NCBI RefSeq assembly: GCF_002999335.1 | Contig: NW_020312280.1 | Location: 1 to 20,437 of the forward strand | DNA from: Cyclospora cayetanensis | Lineage: Eukaryota; Apicomplexa; Conoidasida; Eucoccidiorida; Eimeriidae | Direction: 5' to 3' | DNA: 20,437 bases | Part shown: in pieces, positions 9,201 to 17,449 of the stretch | Position numbering within the stretch: the first letter of the stretch is position 1 | How the letters are laid out: every line of letters starts with the position of its first letter | Notes under the pieces: model-generated | Database searches by the model: none | Told to the model about the DNA's origin: nothing | The model's input: the letters and a program-made list of their open reading frames with translations, nothing else | Made by a program: the position numbers and the translations under genes

Positions 9201-10201
9201 CCCTCCACTGCACAGTCCTCAGAAACTGCACTTGCTGGAGCTTCCGCCGCCAAAAACTGCACAGCAGCGTCCATCTGGGGCATAGTCGAGGAAAATGACT
9301 CTTCGGCAGACTCTAGAGGATCCCTCGCAGCAATGCTGCTATCGAGGTGCAAGGCAGACACAGCCGCAGCAGCGGCATCTTCCCATGGAACGCTACAGGG
9401 GTTGCTGCTGCTCCAATAGTCGACACTGCGAATGCCTCTCACACTTTTCTGCTCAACACTCAAAGGACTGCAGGAAACGCTGCAGGATGAGACACTGCTG
9501 CGGCTGCTGTTGCTGCTGCTGCCTCTTAAAAGCCCCAAAGACGCATGAGCTTCTCCCGGTGTTGCTGCTGTCTTGAGCGTGGCGTTGCATGCGGCAAGCG
9601 CGCGTTCACCTGCTGGCGAGAGCCGTCCTGCATGATGCAATAAATGCTGCTGCTGTTGCTGTTGCTCTTTCTGCATCTCCTCTTCTTCCTGACGCTGCTG
9701 CACTTCGCTCAGAATGAGTGCTTGCTGCTGCAGCAAAAGCTGATCGTGCGGTTGGTGTTGCACGAGAGGCTGCTGATGCAAGGAGACTTGCTGCTGTCGC
9801 AATTCTTCTCCAAGAGTTTTCAGCAGATTTTCATCGTCTTGCCGCCGAATTTCGAGTTGCTGAGGGGGCGATTCCTGCTCCTTCTCGCCTTTCCTCGACT
9901 GCTGCTGAGGGCGTAAAGCCGCATGCTCATGACAATCTTCGCCTTCCTGCAGAGACTTCTGCTGCTCTTGCTGCTGCAGCAGCTGCGGAGCCTCCAAAGC
10001 GAGCTGCTGCTGAGTCGCCTTTAGCGGCTGTAGTAAGGCGGGTAGGACTGGCGTCGAAGGAGACTGCTGCAAATAATCGTCTGTGAAAGGGAGAAGGAGA
10101 GATCCTGGAGATCCAGGAGATGAAACTGGGCAGAAGGCAGCGATGCTGCTGCATAAAGCGGCGAAGGCAGCAGGTGTGCTGCATGCTGTCAACGCCATCA
10201 T
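6200..10201 (-). CDS. Divergent cyclin-box protein with homopolymer insertions
   Basis: From ATG 10201 the frame encodes 1,333 residues, but it is open further upstream to 11011 (see the PRP39 entry), so this ATG may be internal. The first 500 residues are low complexity (Q, E, A, S and H runs). The pattern of a cyclin box follows: helix 1 near 530-555 (WISFAAARDFVFSLCNLL), helix 2 (SEVSFLAVRYMGWLL), helix 3 near 662-685 (LPVLQRLGCLCISLALRQIE) and helix 5 near 789-820 (LVLRKEAILPEVWLPF, then a WLELYA-type end). The usual Lys of helix 3 seems replaced by Arg, while the Glu of helix 5 (RKEAIL) is kept. An insertion of about 85 residues separates helices 2 and 3, and a poly-Ala tract of about 15 residues follows helix 3. 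Residues about 982-1043 (HAVGVVLLLLRSYPG, then LKLIAAAISL) look like a second, C-terminal cyclin fold. A basic KKKRKKHG near 1120 could be a nuclear signal. Cyclins activate CDKs; the partner cannot be inferred. The fold assignment is by eye. Confidence 0.65.
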   Translation of the reverse strand: MMALTACSTPAAFAALCSSIAAFCPVSSPGSPGSLLLPFTDDYLQQSPSTPVLPALLQPLKATQQQLALEAPQLLQQQEQQKSLQEGEDCHEHAALRPQQQSRKGEKEQESPPQQLEIRRQDDENLLKTLGEELRQQQVSLHQQPLVQHQPHDQLLLQQQALILSEVQQRQEEEEMQKEQQQQQQHLLHHAGRLSPAGERALAACNATLKTAATPGEAHASLGLLRGSSSNSSRSSVSSCSVSCSPLSVEQKSVRGIRSVDYWSSSNPCSVPWEDAAAAAVSALHLDSSIAARDPLESAEESFSSTMPQMDAAVQFLAAEAPASAVSEDCAVEGGVVLTAGMDAFAMQQHRHQEQDQDHEHHHQNQEQEHHHQEHSEQQQQHALKAPPPASQLTINSSPASTVASDSVAATEETETSSESLAVSSPQRLPVKQLIGRHIAEAGRGLSFMRSFSLHNLRVALECGSLCPPAPEALKSLSFGEVVGCLCYEAAAASLEAAVCEVEEQLPLLAAAKAAATKTAASPLNSYLPGLTALRQDWISFAAARDFVFSLCNLLDIHSEVSFLAVRYMGWLLLEWHRWQPPPEVLFDAETPTPAADSSAKRLGEKAAVQKQDDSEAKAEADRARVARVLWGVVTPSSSQTQRGVEAGKGDAKEEDINPHPLPVLQRLGCLCISLALRQIEVTPGFDTRQLAARATTQYIQQYTAKRKAAAAAAAAAAAAASVVEVAGADSLLEIQQKNQQNQQQQHERHHSCSVSMNIPPLLRHVWTTKYCSRTCKALHREEQQDLPLQKAVQQLVLRKEAILPEVWLPFPFTGWLELYAWGSISNFDPKPAACGDEQAAAASVGAAAGGDGDIASQSSSSNLLLWILEALKLRSSKYGAQWMQLPQGSCASCCCTGRCSDTPSRSAPVSPGAESSAMETEDRSKSSPRLKFFQEASTEQVVAAEHAAAMQLLPALLPVVEPTDLKGGKRLPQVLLRLLVTSPHPASVFLSPSVHAVGVVLLLLRSYPGTSSVKLQQLLRAVVGPTLVQQAAASLKLIAAAISLAAAPLRSSCGVCGCCCPLPLPVQHTLMMTLLQQDALGSSSSLPSLVSTARRAAAAAATPHADDPSQKADKSLSSAKKKRKKHGFNSHSVSATPTTATEAYGCSVTSSSFASSGCREDGTAGILEAHTQLYGEKAGKKQAVSHILITADDSPHLGISPYCKRVALSCSSASTEAAARAARATTSGNTTTSKQLRLQYASSPFSPWAQWSVSAALNGAEKNTAACFIAQSPCGCMQQQTTSSNRSNACSNSSNRSNAGSNSSNTRGISLQPVARTRRPRRWDVEAPTQTS
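6283..6357. repeat. 30-bp tandem repeat inside the C-terminal tail of the long ORF
   Basis: Units start at 6283 and 6313 (tgttgctgctgttgctgc, then cagcgttggatc or aagcgttggatc) with a partial third at 6343. In the frame of the long minus-strand ORF they encode an S/N-rich repeat (SNRSNACSNS, SNRSNAGSNS). The other two minus frames read Q-rich (QQQQIQRL) and T/A-rich (AATDPTLAAT). Confidence 0.85.
8040..8079. repeat. GCA/TGC trinucleotide run (poly-Ala in the cyclin-like ORF)
   Basis: The plus strand reads gccgctgctgctgctgctgctgctgcagcagcc-like sequence. On the coding minus strand this is about 14 consecutive Ala codons within the linker between cyclin helices 3 and 5. It is the longest pure trinucleotide run in the window and a likely site of length polymorphism. 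Confidence 0.9.
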
Positions 10202-13200
10202 GACTGCAGGGGAAGTTTGACGGCAGGGGTCTATGGCTTTGGCGATTGCCGCTGCTTGAGGTGTCGCTTTGGCTGTTGTTAGTGTTTCGTTTTGATGAGC
10301 TGTTGAAACGTCTTCAGATTGCCATGAAGCTCCACGCCAAGGCCAAAGAGGTGTGCGTTCTGCGATTGCTGTACATACACCTGACGCGGCAGCGGAAGTA
10401 CCTGGGGTTGCCCTCTTAGGGGGTGATGACTGCGAGCTCCATGCAGCAGTTGTAGAGAAAGAATTAGCAGCAACAGCTGCTGCTACGGCACCTGCAGCTG
10501 CTGCTGAGGCGAAAGAGGGGGTTGACGCGTGGAGATACTGGAGAATTCCATCATCCGTAATGAGCAGAGCAGACGGCGTGAAAGATGCTTCCTTTGGGAT
10601 GCTGTTACGGGTGCTGATGTAGCTGCTAGCGACAGAGCTCCAGTTCCTGCTGCAGCAAGCTGTGCTGCTGGAATGGCTGCAAGCTGCTGCTGGCGAGACT
10701 GCGTCAAAGGACCATGCTAGAGGGTGAGAGGAGCAAGAGTCTGCCGCTGCTGCTGGGGAAGCTGCAGCAGCAGTAGCAGCAGCAGCGGGAGATAGCAGCT
10801 TGTGTGTGCTAGAAAAAACACTAACCTCTGCGCTTGCTTGAGATTCTCCGTTGCACCAATCTGTTGCTGAAGCTGCTGCTACTGTAGGACCTTCATTCTC
10901 CTTCTCTCCGTAAGGCAGCAGCAGCTGCTGCGGGAGACGTCGCAGTTCTACATTTGCTAAAAGCGCATCGATCTCTTCCTTGTGCTTCTCTAAAAAGGCT
11001 GTTGCTGCATCCTGTCAGGTGGCAGTACGGAGCACCCAAAGTCGCAGCAAAGGCTTCACTAAAAAAAAAGCGCGGGAGAAAGAGGGAGAGAGATAGCGAG
11101 AGATAGATAGACAGACAGACAAAAGAGACAGATAGGCAAAACAGAAAAAATAGAGAAAGAAAAGCGGGAGAAAGGGATGGAGGGTAAGTTGCTGCTACTT
11201 AGAGGTAAGCTATCTACAGCTACACAGGCGTGTCATCTATCCTAGCTATTTTGCAAGGAGCTGGGAAACACGCCGTATAAGCCAAGCGCAATCGATCCTT
11301 TGGGTGTTCGTTTCTCTCCTGACGTACTCTTGCGGCATAAAGAGTCTCCGTGGAAGCGCCGTAAAACTCACAGAGATGAATCTGCAGCTTTAGAACTTGC
11401 CACCGAAGCCACACATCCGCCTGAGTCACAGCAATGTTTCCACCAGCTGTGTTTGACTATTGTGTTGCGAAGCGACTGATCGAAGAAGAATGAGCTCAGA
11501 GGCTACCTTTAGCGTGCAGCTGATGCACATATGTATATATATATATTATTTATATATAACTTAAAGTGCTGAAAGCTCTACGGGTTCAGCAGGACTGACA
11601 TCTGAGTTGGAGAGGACATCAGAAAGGAGGTGCCTGCATGCAGAGAGTATTTTTTGCGGATCTCCTGCGTGTTGCTGTTGCTGCAGTCGAAGTTGCAGCA
11701 ACAGGAGTGGTAGGCTCTTGGGGAGCGATTCTCGAGCTCGCGCCAGGATGCAGCTGCAACAACACGCAGAAGTAGGCAGTGGACCACTCAGTTTCCAGAG
11801 TTTGCGAGCGGCATTCAAACGCATGCAGAAACGAAAGCCTCAGCACGCGTTATTATAGTGCTTCCTACTAATAAGCGACTTTTAGTCTGTAATCTAAAGC
11901 CTCCCTGCACTAAGACACCTCCTATCCCTTCCTGCTGCCCTGCACACGCATCGGCAGCGACCCTACTGACGACAACAATACTTCTTCCTCCTCTCGGTTT
12001 GAAACGCACAGTGCTTTTTTGGTATCTCCCTCGTGAAAAGCAACCAACTTGGCTCTGTAGAGATGTATCAGCTCTGCACAGGGGGCATTGTCTCGGTACT
12101 TGTCGGCTGCCTCCTGCAGGAGCAGCAACGCGTGACTCAAGCCGTCGGTTGCTGTCTCAGGAGGATGCCGCAGAGAGAATTGCAGCAGCGCCACGAAATA
12201 CTTGAGAGAAGCCGCATCCATGGGAGGCCTATTATGCATACGCAGCAGCAGTGCAGTTTTCAGCGAAGTTACTGTGTTGCGAGGCGGTCGGTGGGTGCGT
12301 GTACGGTCATCACATGGCGGCCTCCGGGTGTCTGTGCATCTCAATTCAGCTTACCTGACAAGGGCCTCAAATTCCCTTGCAGCCTCCTTGAAACGGCCGC
12401 AAGCCTCCAATTGTGAGGCGTAAACGCATGCCATGTCCCTCCTAAAGAAAGAAATGCGCAGCAGACAAGATCAGGAACGAGGAGCTGAGACGGCCTCTGT
12501 GCACACAGAGGCCGAAATCATGACCTAAATGGCACTAAATACATGAATACATACATAAATTCATTATGATATGCATAAATACATATATTAATGTATATAT
12601 TAATATAATACATACATACAGGAGGTGACAAGTAGAGGGCAAGACATCTACCGCCGTCTCTTTTTGCATCTTTCCGCACACACACCGCAAAAGCAGAGGG
12701 CTGTTATTTGCAGCCCTGTTACGGTTTCCAAGGGTGGCCTTGGCATTGAGAAGTAGAATTAACGTAAACAAAAAACGCAGTGCGCAGTCTTCAACCTGGA
12801 GGCTGTTCTTTCCAGCGTGCAGCAAAAGCTGCGACGCTGCGAAATTTCTAATGCTCACGTACCGCCGCTTCAGAACCTTTGTCGTACCAAACTCAAGAAG
12901 ACTTAAAGCGTCATCTACGCTCTTTTGTTTCCTTTGCTTAGCACATCGAAGCCAAAATTCCGGATAGCAGGCGCACACTTCCAGACAGCGGCGTTGCAGC
13001 AGGTCCAGGCGCTCTGGTGCCTGCAATTCCCAGTGTTCAGACAGCCGCAGAAGCACACATACACACACATATAGACGCACCCGCAGCAGGTAAAGATGTA
13101 GGAGGTGACATCAGGTATGTATCGCGCTTGCAGAAGCAAAAGCAGGAGATACCGCTGTGAGCGGTCAACTCTATTCCTCAGAAGGCTTCGCTGCACATGC

Positions 13201-16200
13201 CCTGCTGAGCAGTACTACATCGTGTGTTTCCAGAATAATCCTGCCATTTGCTGTGGGAAAACAGGTTGCATGTCTATGCATGTCCAAGGGCGGTTTAAGC
13301 AGAAAGTAAAGCTGCTTTGCTGCAAAGATTTCATGAAAGCTTACATTTTTTTCTTCAAAGTCAAGGTACTCTCGCCATGCACAGAGGCGGCGGGGGGCGA
13401 GAGGATCGGGATGCCAAAACCATCGGTGTGTCTGCAGTAGCAGGAAAGAAAAAGCACAAGATCATGCATCTTGCTCGCTGTATTTCAGCGCTGCTACTGA
13501 GACGTTTTACTGCAGAAGATTCCACATGTACGCTTAGGAAGCGTTTTTTTAACGTGTCAGCACTAGCTAGGCCCCTGTGCTGCGTTTATGGCTGGCTGCT
13601 TGTACTGACCGCTCGCTCGAAGGGTCTTCTCTGTTCTGCCTGCGCCAAAGTTGCATCTAGCAACTCCCTCAACAGCTGCCAGCACTCCTTGTCTACAGCA
13701 TTCAGGGAGGCCAAGGCTGACACTGCAGGCAGCGCACAGCAAAGGACTTGTTGGAGCGCACTGTCTTGCATCTCAAAAGAGGGCAGCAAAACACGGAAGT
13801 GCAGTAGCTTGTTTTAGCAGCACTCTAGCAATAAATACTAGCCTCCCCCGCAGCAGCAGCAGCACTATCGCAACACCAAGTAATTCCAAAGATGCACAAA
13901 CAGACAGCGCTGGTAACTAACAAGTACAGGCACTGCCCTTAGCGACAGCAGCATTATCAATCGCGGCATTAGAGGGCTTGCCTTTTTCCTTGATTGCGGC
14001 TCTTTCGGCTGCTGGATCTGCAGATGAAACTTGTTCTGCTGTCGCTGCTGCATCGATAGCAAGCTGCAGATCTTGAAGCGTCGTGCTCTTCTGCTGCTGC
14101 AGCCGCTGCAGCAGCTGTGGCAGCAACTCATCGCCAAGGAGATCATACACGTCAAACAGCGTGGAGGGGCCCCCCCCCTTTGTGCTGCTGCTGCCTCCAT
14201 CCCCGAAGGGCCCCTCCGAGTTTCCCCCTAGCCGAGGGCCCCTCCGACTCTTGATGCTGCTGCGACTGCCCTTCTCAACCAAAGTCTTGAGCCTTTCCCA
14301 GCTCAAGTCGGATGCCTCTAAAGGCGTGCGGAGCAGCTGGAAGTACAGCATGCGCAGCTGGAGCACAGGCGCAGAAGCAGAGGATCTACAAAGTGTTTTA
14401 TACAGCAGGGGCTCATCAGCAACAGCAGCACACAAGTGAAGATCTGTGACACAGGCTTCTCTTGCTCTTGCTCTGCCACTTCTTGATAAAAAAAGGCCCC
14501 CCCAGTCCCTACATTCTAACAGCATTTGCACTGCCAAGTCTGTGTAGTTTAGCTTGCACATGCATGCACGCCTTGCTACTCCATCTAAAAGCCTTTAAAT
14601 CGCTCTCCACCTACCCTTTCCAGCGCAGTTTGCATGCGCGCTCGGTTGATGTCAGTCAGACTTTCGGGGGCTTCTCTCTCCTGGCACTTGTTTTCGAACT
14701 TTTGTACAGCGCTGCCTTGAGGCTCTTCCTTGAAAATTCCCTGCTCAGCTGAAATTATTTTCTCGCGTGCTGTAAAGAGTTCTTCCTCTTCCCAGTCCAG
14801 AATACTCTGCCACAGAGGCCACGCTTTCCAGTGTGCTCCTGCCTGAGAAGGCGTGTCGCAGCGGGAAGTTATCAGCCTATGATGCGCCTTTTTAAACCTC
14901 TTCAAAGAGGAGGCTCGAAACCAAGCAAACAGAGACTTCTCTACAGGCCGTAGGAGGAGGGCAGCGTTCCTGCTCGCAGTTACTCGCCCTTGCGGCGGCA
15001 TAAAAGAAGCAGTTTTTTTGTATGAGGCCTCCCTTGAGAAGCATAATGCTGCACGACAGCCTGAGTCTCCTCATAAAAATATCTGCATGTTGTTGCTGCA
15101 AAGGGTTGCAAAAAGGTTTCTTGGCGTGTGGCGCATGTGGTCTCCTGCTAGGAAGAATACGCGGCGGCTATCGGTAGACAGAGTAGTAGGAGCTAGAACC
15201 CTTAGTTTTTTTTCACGCATCAGGATTTTAAAGCTCACGCGTTCTATAGCCTGATCCATCCTGGCTCTGATAAGATGCGGAGGAAGAGAGGCGAAGTCGT
15301 GCATCCACTCAAAGTAGGCCGTCCATATAAGAGGGTTGTGTCCAACGAACTCTAGAGAACGCTCAAACACCTGAGAAGACACGAGAAAAAAACATGCAAA
15401 GTGAGGGTCTCTGGAGGCAGAGAGAGAGAGAGAAAGACGCAGACAGACAGCAGCAAAGAGAACTTGGAAAAAGTACGGCTAATTTCTGGCTAGGATGCAA
15501 ACAAAGCCTAGCAGAGGGCAGCAGACAAGAGGCTTAAAAAGCGCATCCAAGAACGGTGTCATGGAAGGGAAAGCAGCAACAGCAGCAGTAGCAAACAAAG
15601 AGCTTCCGTTCGGGGACACACTTAGCACAAAGTGCAGCATGAGGGGCTCATTAAAATCAAGAAAAAATACATAAAAGATCGAGGAGGCAGCACCCGAGCA
15701 AACGCGCTAACCTCTTCACATTTGTTCCAGTCTCCCTTTTTGTCGCATTGCAGTTTGGCGAGCTTTTTCCAGTAGCCGAATAAGAGAGGAAATTCAAACA
15801 AAAGCCTCTCGAGAGCACTTTCGTACTCGTCTAGCCTCTCGGGGTCCTGCGAGAATGAGTGAACAAGTGGCGTAATTTTTAGTTTCGGGGGGAAGCTCCT
15901 GGCTGCTACAATACCTTTTCTGGCAGCATGCAGGATCACCTGGAGGCTGCTTTTTCGCCGATCAAACGGGTTAAAAGCAAGCAACAAAACAAATATAGCG
16001 TAAACAGTGAGCTTGCAACAGGCTAGGAGACTTACAGCAGCAGAAAGTGCAGAGACGAGGGCTTGTAGAGCTTCATAGGAATAAGGGGCCTGGTCAGCTT
16101 GCTTGAGAAGCTCCCCTATCTCATCCCTTCTCTCTGTGTATCCGTCTAAATCACCGACTCCTCCTTCATCAAGTGCATCTGTGAGTCAAGGCAGAGGCGC

Positions 16201-16756
16201 AAATGGGGAGATAATTAATCCAAAAAGGAGGGAGCTGACGAAGAAGGGTAGGTAAGTACATGCTGGGCAAGGGTGGCGGGTATGGAAAGGAGGAGGGAAA
16301 CAAATCAGAGGCAGCCAGACCTGGAGCGAATACTTCGTCTTCATCAGCGGCATCATTGGCAACGGAATTGGAAACCTTTGACGTTCTCTTCCTTTTCCCA
16401 GAGATTGCTTCCTTTTGTTGGTGCTGCTCCTCTTGCTGCTGCGACGGTACGCGATGGGCAGAGTATTGCTTTGCAGCTGCTTCCCAGTCGACAGGGGCCG
16501 CTGTACCATTCTGATGATACTGTGAGAAGTTCAAGTGGAACGGTAGCTGAATCCCAACACCCGCAGCGCAGCAATGCATTGGTGGCTCATACTCGCCCCA
16601 GCAGCTTATGGGGAAATACATAATTAGGATTTGTGGGTTCATGTTTGCCACGGTTTCTCTAGGGATAATTTCAGCATTGTTCCTTTCACAGGGCCGTGAG
16701 CACTGCCTGGAGTTTGCACGTGATGGTTGAGGTGTCCGGCCAGCTGCGAGGGACAT
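10202..16756 (-). CDS. PRP39: PRP39-type HAT-repeat splicing factor (U1 snRNP associated), 14 exons
   Basis: Reconstructed exons, high to low coordinate: 16756-16321, 16178-16036, 15846-15712, 15370-15239, 14842-14615, about 14552-13922, about 13764-13610, 13431-13345, 13020-12863, 12441-12355, 12228-12010, 11753-11582, 11420-11328, then 11011 onwards. Introns are GT..AG with compatible phases; borders of exons 5/6 and 6/7 are uncertain. HAT motifs match human PRPF39 as recalled, in order: LLFGYWKKLAKLQ (human YCYGYWKKYADLE), NPLIWTAYFEWM, WPLWQSILDWE, RRLCAWREYLDFEEKN (human NWKEYLEFEIENG), RRCLEVCACYPEFWLRCAK (human ERCVISCALYEEFWIKYAK), GRFKEAAREFEAL, ILARARESLPKSLPLLLL and FLEKHKEEIDALL. 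PRP39 acts in the nucleus in 5' splice-site recognition. The start (ATG 16756) is a guess; internal ATGs are possible. Exon 6 carries a long S/G/P/Q-rich insertion. The last exon has no stop before 6200. Confidence 0.85.
11012..11327 (-). other. PRP39 intron 13 with purine-rich GATA/GACA microsatellite
   Basis: The intron runs from gtacgt at 11327 to gacag ending at 11012. Its plus strand from about 11058 to 11180 is almost pure purine with gatagatagacagacagaca runs, so the transcript carries an unusually long C/U tract upstream of the acceptor. A nearer ttttttttag acceptor on the transcript would lead straight into a TGA in the relevant frame, so the gacag acceptor is preferred. Confidence 0.7.
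11530..11560. repeat. AT microsatellite in PRP39 intron 12
   Basis: tatatatatatatt-type sequence lies between exon 12 (ending 11582) and exon 13 (starting 11420). There is no evidence of function. Confidence 0.7.
12491..12514. other. Perfect 11-bp inverted repeat in PRP39 intron 9
   Basis: cggcctctgtg at 12491-12501 pairs perfectly with cacagaggccg at 12504-12514, leaving only ca between the arms. It lies about 50 bases upstream of the exon 10 acceptor on the transcript (acceptor AG at 12443-12442), where it could influence branch-point access. Confidence 0.8.
12536..12625. repeat. AT-rich TACA/TATA repeat in PRP39 intron 9
   Basis: Runs of ataca, tatatatt and catacatac fill this part of intron 9 (12862-12442). 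It is simple sequence, with no coding frame. Confidence 0.75.
14155..14255. other. GC-rich insertion within PRP39 exon 6
   Basis: The plus strand carries a run of nine C and two copies of gggcccctccga. The coding strand reads an R/G/S/P-rich segment (around SRRGPRLGGNSEGPFGDGG) between two helical parts of the HAT protein. The frame is open on both sides, so the homopolymer does not appear to break the gene. Human PRPF39 has a variable acidic linker in the equivalent place, so this is probably a disordered linker. Confidence 0.55.
15418..15456. repeat. GA/GACA purine repeat in PRP39 intron 3
   Basis: The run agagagagagagaaagacgcagacagacagc lies in intron 3 (15711-15371). On the transcript it is a pyrimidine tract about 50-85 bases before the exon 4 acceptor (cttctcag). 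Confidence 0.65.
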
Positions 16757-17184
16757 GTATGGATATTGAACAAGGCAAATGCTATAGGTGCATACTAGAG
16801 CCCTTCATAGGCTTTTTCCAAAACTTACCATCTCGGAACCTTTACCTTTCTGATAAAGAAGAGCTGGAGTAGGAGGAAAGTGACAACGAAACGGACGGTA
16901 GGGTCACGTCTGCCTCCCTGAAGCAGGGTGTGGAGCGTCAGGGAACACCGGGGAAATCGGTATAAAACGAGCGCAAAATAACATTCAGAATTTCAGAAAA
17001 GCATTTGAGAGAGTACTAGAAGTGAAAAGAGAGGGGTTGTCTATGTGCCATAGCCTGCCCACGGTGAACTCAACAACCTATCCTGCACGATGATATGGGC
17101 GCTGAATAAATGACGAAAGACAATAAAGCAAATCATGAAATTCAGTATTGAACAGACTTTTTACAACTTCTATACTGTATTGAA
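16757..17184. other. Region upstream of the PRP39 gene, no gene seen
   Basis: This stretch separates the presumed start of the PRP39-like gene from the small ORF ending at 17185, both on the minus strand. The PRP39 frame stays open a short way beyond 16756, so a further 5' exon is possible. I recognise no promoter motif. Confidence 0.4.
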
Positions 17185-17399
17185 TCAGTGAAAGGTGTCG
17201 TTCCAGTCGAATGCCACGTACTTCGTTTTCTCGTGCCGCCACTGCTCGCGGGGTGGGGGTGGTATGAAATCATCGTAACGACCACTAAGCCCCAAACACA
17301 ATCCTCAAGAGGTCTTTCGAAACCATTCAAGGCTAATAAAATGCTCTGAACCACATGCTGTGGAACTTGACGCAAAAACCCTCCAAGAGGCTTCGCCAT
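17185..17399 (-). pseudogene. Small ORF split by an apparent single-base deletion
   Basis: From ATG at 17399 one frame reads MAKPLGGFLRQVPQHVVQSI and continues to about EDCVWGL. A second frame, one base out, then reads SGRYDDFIPPPPREQWRHEK and ends KYVAFDWNDTFH at a TGA (17187-17185). The span is 215 bases, one short of the 216 needed for 71 residues plus stop. The frames change at a run of four C on the plus strand (about 17291-17294, aagccccaaac). No intron with compatible phase was found. Both halves have ordered, protein-like composition. I do not recognise the family; a small mitochondrial complex subunit is only a guess. It may be a sequencing error in a real gene or a genuine pseudogene. 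Confidence 0.4.
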
Positions 17400-17449
17400 C
17401 CTCGTCGACTTGTTGCCGGTTTGTAGTACCTGGTAAAATACCAAAAGCT

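Noticed and set aside
9718..10086. Plus-strand Ala-rich ORF
   Set aside because: It is a shadow of Q-rich codons in the minus-strand long ORF.
11619..11846. Alternative minus frame (HAFECRSQTLETEWSTAYF) as PRP39 exon 12
   Set aside because: It could be joined in phase to exon 11, but the neighbouring frame starting at 11753 has a stronger acceptor (tgttgttgcag) and aligns better with PRPF39 through exon 13.
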